Shown: one piece after another, positions 5,072 to 9,926 of the stretch
Position numbering within the stretch: the first letter of the stretch is position 1
Layout: the number at the start of each line of letters is the position of its first letter
Assembly: GCA_017620315.1 (NCBI GenBank)
Contig: JAFZQQ010000376.1
Location: forward strand, 1-9,926
Direction: 5' to 3'
DNA: 9,926 bases
Origin: Oscillospiraceae bacterium
GTDB lineage: Bacteria > Bacillota > Clostridia > Oscillospirales > Oscillospiraceae
The notes under the pieces: generated by a model
Told to the model about the DNA's origin: nothing
The model's database searches: none
Seen by the model: only the letters and a program-made list of their open reading frames with translations
Translations under genes and position numbers: made by a program

Positions 5072-8000
5072 ATGAAAACGGCCGATTCCGCGGTCAAGTC
5101 GATATTTGTGGCTATACTTGTCCTCACAGCTATTCTGTTTGTTTATTCTCTCTTTTTTGGAAACACATCTGGCTCGGCATACATAGGCTCATTTGAAGTC
5201 CAGCAGCTTAGGGAGAACTGGACGCTGCAGACAGAGAACGGGGAAACCTATGTCAACGTGCGTCTGCCATACGATATCAAGCTGAACGAAGGCGAGAAAT
5301 GCTTGCTGAGCCACCAGCTTCCGGCACATATCAGCGACGGTATGCATATGTGTATCCGTGCGCAGCGGCAGGACGTTGAGATCTATGTCAACGGAAGCCT
5401 GCGCAGCGAATACTCCGCTGAGGATGTGGCCGGAGTCAGGCATTCTCCCGAAAGCGCGTTTGTGTTTGCCGACCTTCACAGCGAGGACGCCGGTAAAGAA
5501 CTAAAGATCGCGTTTACAGCCAAGGCAACGGAGACCGGGTGCCTGCATGAGGTCATGTATGCTTACGGAAACAACGTCTGGTTCCTCTACATTGCGAAGA
5601 ATGTTCCTCTTGTGCTTATCGCGATGTTCCTTGCCCTTGCCGGCCTGATTTCAATATGCATTTACTACTTTATGCGCTGGAGACGCATTGCGGTAAAGCC
5701 GGTGCTGTATCTTTCCGAGGCGATACTTGCCGCAAGCATGTGGATACTCGGCGAGTCCGAGATACGCCAGCTATTTTTCCACTCAACATCTTACAGCAGC
5801 GTGTTCAACTTCCTGCTGATGGAGATCCTTGCGGCGTTCCTGGCGATGTTCTTCAACGAGATACAGGAGCACCGCTATGAGCGGGAGTATATTATTCTTG
5901 AATGCGGTATACTGCTGCGCGTGATGCTCAACATGATGCTCGACCTGTTTGGCTTCGCAAGCTTTTATGACACGGTGCTTTACTCAGTGATCTGGTCGGC
6001 AATGGCAATCGCGTGCGCGGTGACGACGATCCTGAAGGATATTAAGCAAAAGCGCATACAGAAGTATACCCGTACCGCCGTCGGTATGGCCATACTGCTT
6101 ATCGCCTGCACCGCCGAAATAGCAAGGTTCTATCTGGTGCCGTCAAGCGGATTTGGCGGATATCTCGGCATCGGGCTTTTGGCGCTGCTATTGGCCACCG
6201 CGCTTCAAACGGCAAAAAACGAGATGATCCGCGCCGAGGAAAAGCGTCTGGCGGACGACGCGAACCGTGCAAAGTCGTTCTTCCTTGCAAATATGTCGCA
6301 TGAGATACGCACGCCCATCAACGCCATACTCGGTATGGACGAGATGATCCTGCGCGAGAGCGGGGATGAGCAGATACGTTCGTATGCGGGTGATATACGT
6401 GACGCGGGTAAAAATCTGCTTTCACTGATAAACGATATTCTTGACTTCTCAAAGGTCAGCGAGGGGCGCATGGAAATACTGCCGACGCAGTACGACCTCA
6501 GCTCTGTTATAAACGATCTCGTCAGCGTGACACGCGGACGCACGGAGGGAAAGGGCCTGCACTTAGAGGTGCTTGTGGATGAAACGACGCCGCATCTTCT
6601 TTACGGAGATGAGGTGCGCATCCGCCAGTGCGCCATGAACCTGTTGACAAACGCAGTGAAGTATACGGAATCGGGCTCTGTCACGCTCGAGGTCGGATAC
6701 AGCCGGATATCGGATGAGCGCATCGCGCTGAAGTTCCGCGTAACAGACACCGGCATCGGAATGACCCCCAAGGAGATAGAAAAGCTCTATTCGCCATTTG
6801 ACCGCGTCGAGGATGGAAGCAACACCCCGGGCGGAGGCATGGGGCTTGGAGTCAGTATTACCCAGCAGCTCCTTATGCTTATGGGAAGCCATCTGGAGGT
6901 CAGCAGTACCTATGGCGAGGGCTCGTCGTTCGCATTTTCGGTAGAGCAGCCTGTCGTCAAATGGGCGTGGGTGGGCAAGTTTACCGGGCATTATGAGGTC
7001 GACGCCGCGCTTCGCACCTATCACGAGCGCCTGCATGCTCCGGACGCGCAGATCCTGGTCATCGACGATATGCCGCTTAACCTAACTGTCGTTAAGGGGC
7101 TTTTGAAAAAGACGCGTATCCGAATAGACACGGCGGATTCCGGCCCGCAGGCGATAGAAATGGCGTCCGAAAAGCACTATGATGTCATATTTGTCGACCA
7201 TATGATGCCGGGGATGGACGGAATTGAAACGCTCCACGAGCTAAAAAAGCTTCCCTGGGCTAAGAAGACCGTATATATCGCGCTCACTGCCAATGCGCTT
7301 ACCGGCTCCAGAGAAAGATATCTTGAGGCAGGCTTTAATGATTACCTCTCAAAACCAGTGGACCCCGATACCATCGAGGAGATGCTGATGACGTATCTTC
7401 CGCCGGAAAAGATAGTAAAGCCTACAGAGGAGGAGAACGGCGGGGATACGCAGTCCGACAAGTCTGTTGTGATGATCGTGGACGACGATGAGACCATCTG
7501 CCGCCTCGCCGCAGAGATACTCGGCAAGAGCTTTCACGTCGAGGCCTGTACAAGCGGGGCAGCCGCGCCGGGACTGGCAGAACGTCTGCATCCGTCTCTT
7601 ATACTCCTCGACATCGATCTCGGCAATACGAGCGGCTTCGACGTTCTGCGCGTGCTGCGCGAGCAGCATTCTACATCCGATATTCCGGTGGTGTTCCTCA
7701 CGGGAGCGAGCGACGAGGATTCCGAGATCGCATGCTTTCGCAGCGGCGCTGCCGACTTCGTCAGAAAGCCTGTGGTGCCGGAGGTGCTTCTCCAGCGTAC
7801 ACGCAGGATCATCGCGCTCGACAGGCTTCAGCGCAGTCTGCAAAGCGAGGTCAGACGGCAGACGGCGCGCGCGGAGATGCTCACAAAAGAGATGATGCTC
7901 GCGCTCTCTAAAACGGTCGACGCCAAGGACCATTATACGAACGGCCACAGCGAGCGCGTTGCCGCGTATTCCGCCGAGATCGCGCGCCGTATGGGAAAGA

Positions 8001-9133
8001 CCGAGCGCGAGCAGCAGCAGATCTATGAAGCCGGGCTGATGCACGATATCGGAAAGATCGGCGTGAGCGAGGAGATCATAAATAAAACCGAAAAGCTCAG
8101 TGATGAGGAATTTGAAAAGATCAAACGTCACACGGTCATAGGCAGCGGGATACTCAGCCTAATAACCCAGGTGCCTGTGCTGGCAACGGGAGCGCGTTCA
8201 CATCACGAAAGATACGACGGAAACGGTTATCCGGACGGCCTGAAAGGCACCGCTATACCTGAAACGGCGCGTATAATTTGCATTGCCGACTGCTATGACG
8301 CCATGACCTCGACGAGAACCTATTCCGAACGCTGGTCGCAGCAGGCGGTTCGCGCGGAGATAGAGCGCTGCGAGGGAACGCAGTTTGACCCGGAGATCGC
8401 GCGGATCATGATCCAGATGATCGACGAGGATGTTGATTATTTCATGACCGAGCGAACCGCGGACATCAGCGTTTGGAAGAGCAGCGACAAGCTTTGGACG
8501 TTTGAAGAGCCGCTTGCGGAGGATGAACCGGAGGAGGAGCAGCCGCTGCTGCCGGAGTGGCTTGACGGGGTCGAGGGCTTGGATGTTGAGCGCGGAATGA
8601 AGTATTGCGGGACCGAGGATACTTACCTCAAAACACTGAAAATATACGCCGAGAGCACTGAACTGAATGCCAACGAGATCGAAGCAATGTGCGGCGCGGG
8701 AGATATGGACGGCGTGATCATTAAGGTCCATGCGCTGAAAAGTACCTCGCGCGCCATCGGGGCGGATGAGCTTGGCGCATTCGCTGAGAGACTTGAGCTT
8801 GCGGGCAAGGCGGGGGATATGCAGACGCTGACCTCGGAGCTCGGCAGCCTGCTTGAGAGCTATCGCGGACTTGGTGAACGGTTGTCGCCGTTGTACAGGG
8901 AGACTGAGCAGAACGACGCGCAGCTTCCGATGATCACGGAAAATGAGCTCCACGACGCTTATGACGCATTGAGAGAGGTCCTTGAGAGCATGGACTACGA
9001 CAGCGTTACTTTTGTCACCGACTATCTGGGACGCTACAGCATCCCGGAGGAGGAGCGAGAGCGCTGCGAGAAGATACGTCGTGCCGCCGACGAGTTTGAA
9101 TGGGATATGATCGGCGAGCTGCTGGCGAATTAG
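5072..9133 (+). CDS. 7-TM hybrid histidine kinase with REC-REC-HD-GYP-HPt
   Basis: This 1353-residue protein senses an unknown signal and probably links a phosphorelay to cyclic di-GMP hydrolysis. In order: membrane anchor or signal (11-29); extracytoplasmic beta-rich domain (about 35-170) resembling 7TMR-DISM sensor domains; seven membrane segments (about 176-379); short coiled coil; HisKA with His410 in SHEIRTP; HATPase with N-box N523/N527, G1 DTGIG (559-563), F-box F576 and G2 GGGMGLG (587-593); REC1 (D665/D666, phosphoacceptor D709, T739, K761); an acidic, polar linker (781-798); REC2 (D804-D806, phosphoacceptor D847, T877, K899); helix; HD-GYP (H959, H991-D992, H1020, H1044-H1045, GYP 1052-1054, D1073, GTQFDP 1102-1107); acidic linker (1142-1165); HPt with H1220 in HALKSTSRAIGA; and a helical tail (about 1285-1353). 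Two GTG codons in frame (5060, 5063) could start it, but GGTGGTGA (5059-5066) spaces best to the ATG at 5072. The next gene begins 10 bases later. Confidence 0.93.
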   Translation: MKTADSAVKSIFVAILVLTAILFVYSLFFGNTSGSAYIGSFEVQQLRENWTLQTENGETYVNVRLPYDIKLNEGEKCLLSHQLPAHISDGMHMCIRAQRQDVEIYVNGSLRSEYSAEDVAGVRHSPESAFVFADLHSEDAGKELKIAFTAKATETGCLHEVMYAYGNNVWFLYIAKNVPLVLIAMFLALAGLISICIYYFMRWRRIAVKPVLYLSEAILAASMWILGESEIRQLFFHSTSYSSVFNFLLMEILAAFLAMFFNEIQEHRYEREYIILECGILLRVMLNMMLDLFGFASFYDTVLYSVIWSAMAIACAVTTILKDIKQKRIQKYTRTAVGMAILLIACTAEIARFYLVPSSGFGGYLGIGLLALLLATALQTAKNEMIRAEEKRLADDANRAKSFFLANMSHEIRTPINAILGMDEMILRESGDEQIRSYAGDIRDAGKNLLSLINDILDFSKVSEGRMEILPTQYDLSSVINDLVSVTRGRTEGKGLHLEVLVDETTPHLLYGDEVRIRQCAMNLLTNAVKYTESGSVTLEVGYSRISDERIALKFRVTDTGIGMTPKEIEKLYSPFDRVEDGSNTPGGGMGLGVSITQQLLMLMGSHLEVSSTYGEGSSFAFSVEQPVVKWAWVGKFTGHYEVDAALRTYHERLHAPDAQILVIDDMPLNLTVVKGLLKKTRIRIDTADSGPQAIEMASEKHYDVIFVDHMMPGMDGIETLHELKKLPWAKKTVYIALTANALTGSRERYLEAGFNDYLSKPVDPDTIEEMLMTYLPPEKIVKPTEEENGGDTQSDKSVVMIVDDDETICRLAAEILGKSFHVEACTSGAAAPGLAERLHPSLILLDIDLGNTSGFDVLRVLREQHSTSDIPVVFLTGASDEDSEIACFRSGAADFVRKPVVPEVLLQRTRRIIALDRLQRSLQSEVRRQTARAEMLTKEMMLALSKTVDAKDHYTNGHSERVAAYSAEIARRMGKTEREQQQIYEAGLMHDIGKIGVSEEIINKTEKLSDEEFEKIKRHTVIGSGILSLITQVPVLATGARSHHERYDGNGYPDGLKGTAIPETARIICIADCYDAMTSTRTYSERWSQQAVRAEIERCEGTQFDPEIARIMIQMIDEDVDYFMTERTADISVWKSSDKLWTFEEPLAEDEPEEEQPLLPEWLDGVEGLDVERGMKYCGTEDTYLKTLKIYAESTELNANEIEAMCGAGDMDGVIIKVHALKSTSRAIGADELGAFAERLELAGKAGDMQTLTSELGSLLESYRGLGERLSPLYRETEQNDAQLPMITENELHDAYDALREVLESMDYDSVTFVTDYLGRYSIPEEERERCEKIRRAADEFEWDMIGELLAN

Positions 9134-9138
9134 GAGGT
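9132..9138 (+). promoter_or_regulatory. Ribosome binding site overlapping the kinase stop codon
   Basis: AGGAGGT begins inside the TAG stop of the kinase gene (9131-9133) and lies 5 bases before the ATG at 9144. Ribosomes ending the kinase therefore finish on the start site of the regulator, which suggests coupled synthesis of the two proteins. Confidence 0.85.
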
Positions 9139-9143
9139 ATAAT

Positions 9144-9917
9144 ATGGCAGGGAAGGTCTTACTGATCAATCACGGAGCAGCGCTTCTGACTGACGCGCTG
9201 GTGTCCAGCCTCAAAAGCGTTGATATCACTGCCATCCCGGTTGAGCCGGATATCGAACTGATACGGCGGCAGAAGGACGGCACGGATATCTTTGTGCTCT
9301 TTGCGGGCGATTATATGTACGACGCTCCGGAGCTGCTGGTCTATCTGAAAGACCTTTGTTTCGGAGAGGAAAAGATCCTGTGCATTGTCGGCTACGCCAA
9401 GGAGCTCTCGGAAATAGAGGAAATGATCCCCAAAAGCATGATAGAGCGTGAGTTTGTGCGCCCCATCGATGTAAAGAGCATTTCAAAGGCTTTGGGGAAT
9501 CTTATCTCAAACGGCGATGAGCGGAAGAAGGGAAAGCACATCCTTCTGGTGGACGACGATGTCATTTTCCTTAAAATGATGCAGGGCTGGCTGAGCAGCA
9601 GATACCGCGTTACCGTTGTGAAGTCGGGAATGCAGGCAATAACCTACATCGCGGCACACACGCCCGACCTTATCCTGCTGGACTATGATATGCCGATCAC
9701 TCCAGGGCCTCAGGTCATGGAGATGATAAAGAGCGAGCCGAACTCAGCAAAGATACCGGTGATATTCCTGACCGGGAAGGCTGACAGGGAGAGCGTGCTG
9801 AGCGTTATGCGCCTGAAGCCTGACGGCTACCTTCTCAAATCAATGAAGAAAGAGGACATTATGCTTTCGATCAACCACTTTTTTGAGGCTAAGAAATGGG
9901 AGAACCTCTACAGCTGA
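9144..9917 (+). CDS. Response regulator with degenerate receiver plus REC, no output domain
   Basis: This 257-residue cytosolic protein has two receiver-like halves. The C-terminal half (about 131-247) is a complete receiver: acidic patch D137-D139, phosphoacceptor D180 in LILLDYDMP, T210 in IFLTG, and K232. The residue after the lysine is Ser where Pro is usual. The N-terminal half (1-122) has the alternating strand-helix pattern of a receiver, beginning KVLLINH and ending in VRPIDVKSI, but it lacks the acidic pair and a clear phosphoacceptor, so I read it as a pseudo-receiver. No DNA-binding, GGDEF, EAL or other output domain follows. The gene is coupled to the sensor kinase upstream, so it is the natural candidate to accept phosphate from the kinase HPt (His1220), perhaps as a phosphate sink, an adaptor or a regulator of a partner protein. 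The window ends 9 bases after the stop. Confidence 0.85.
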   Translation: MAGKVLLINHGAALLTDALVSSLKSVDITAIPVEPDIELIRRQKDGTDIFVLFAGDYMYDAPELLVYLKDLCFGEEKILCIVGYAKELSEIEEMIPKSMIEREFVRPIDVKSISKALGNLISNGDERKKGKHILLVDDDVIFLKMMQGWLSSRYRVTVVKSGMQAITYIAAHTPDLILLDYDMPITPGPQVMEMIKSEPNSAKIPVIFLTGKADRESVLSVMRLKPDGYLLKSMKKEDIMLSINHFFEAKKWENLYS

Positions 9918-9926
9918 TATAAAAGG

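Noticed and set aside
5014..5196. Possible 60-residue leader peptide from a GTG codon upstream of the kinase
   Set aside because: It runs in another frame into the kinase coding region, has no ribosome binding site, and its composition gives no sign of selection as a protein.
7349..8131. 260-codon minus-strand open frame opposite REC2 and HD-GYP
   Set aside because: Shadow frame of the kinase gene with no recognisable domain.
8198..9169. 323-codon minus-strand open frame opposite the kinase C-terminus
   Set aside because: It is fully antisense to the HD-GYP and HPt coding region, whose motifs are unmistakable, and has no motif of its own.
9918..9926. TATAAAAGG at the window end as a promoter or ribosome binding site of another gene
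   Set aside because: The sequence stops before any start codon, so nothing can be concluded.

Overview
The window looks like chromosomal DNA of a Gram-positive anaerobe of the class Clostridia, most likely the Oscillospiraceae/Ruminococcaceae. This is an inference, not a database match. It rests on moderate GC (mid-50s by eye), strong AGGAGG-type ribosome binding sites, sigma-A-like promoters with 17-bp spacers, a DUF975 membrane protein, and a very large sensor kinase with an HD-GYP domain. Coding density is high and no intergenic stretch reaches 300 bases. I see no RNA gene, CRISPR array, insertion sequence or phage gene.

Layout: (1) The 3' end of a deoD-type purine-nucleoside phosphorylase gene (1-160, +) is followed by a 15-bp tandem duplication and a perfect hairpin, which it shares as terminator with the convergent minus-strand operon. 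(2) That operon (2995 down to 258) encodes free methionine-(R)-sulfoxide reductase, then a half-size ABC exporter that starts with GTG and overlaps the reductase stop codon, then a GNAT acetyltransferase. (3) Between 2996 and 3131 lie two divergent promoters whose -35 boxes occupy almost the same bases. (4) The rightward operon encodes a DHH/DHHA1 phosphoesterase and a DUF975 membrane protein and ends at a strong intrinsic terminator (4918-4950). (5) A separate promoter drives a two-gene signalling operon: a 1353-residue membrane hybrid histidine kinase, and a 257-residue regulator with two receiver-like domains and no recognisable output domain.

The most interesting element is the large kinase. 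Its order is 7-TM sensor, HisKA, HATPase, REC1, REC2, HD-GYP, HPt, C-terminal helical tail. This resembles the Xanthomonas RpfC (HK-REC-HPt) and RpfG (REC-HD-GYP) proteins joined in one chain, with the RpfG-like part placed between REC and HPt. Every catalytic and phosphotransfer residue I looked for is present. The protein could therefore sense an extracellular ligand, run a full His-Asp-His relay, and hydrolyse cyclic di-GMP. The adjacent regulator is the obvious candidate to receive phosphate from the HPt histidine. The leftward operon pairs methionine-oxide repair with an exporter and an acetyltransferase, which suggests a small stress or detoxification unit; that role is inferred from context only.
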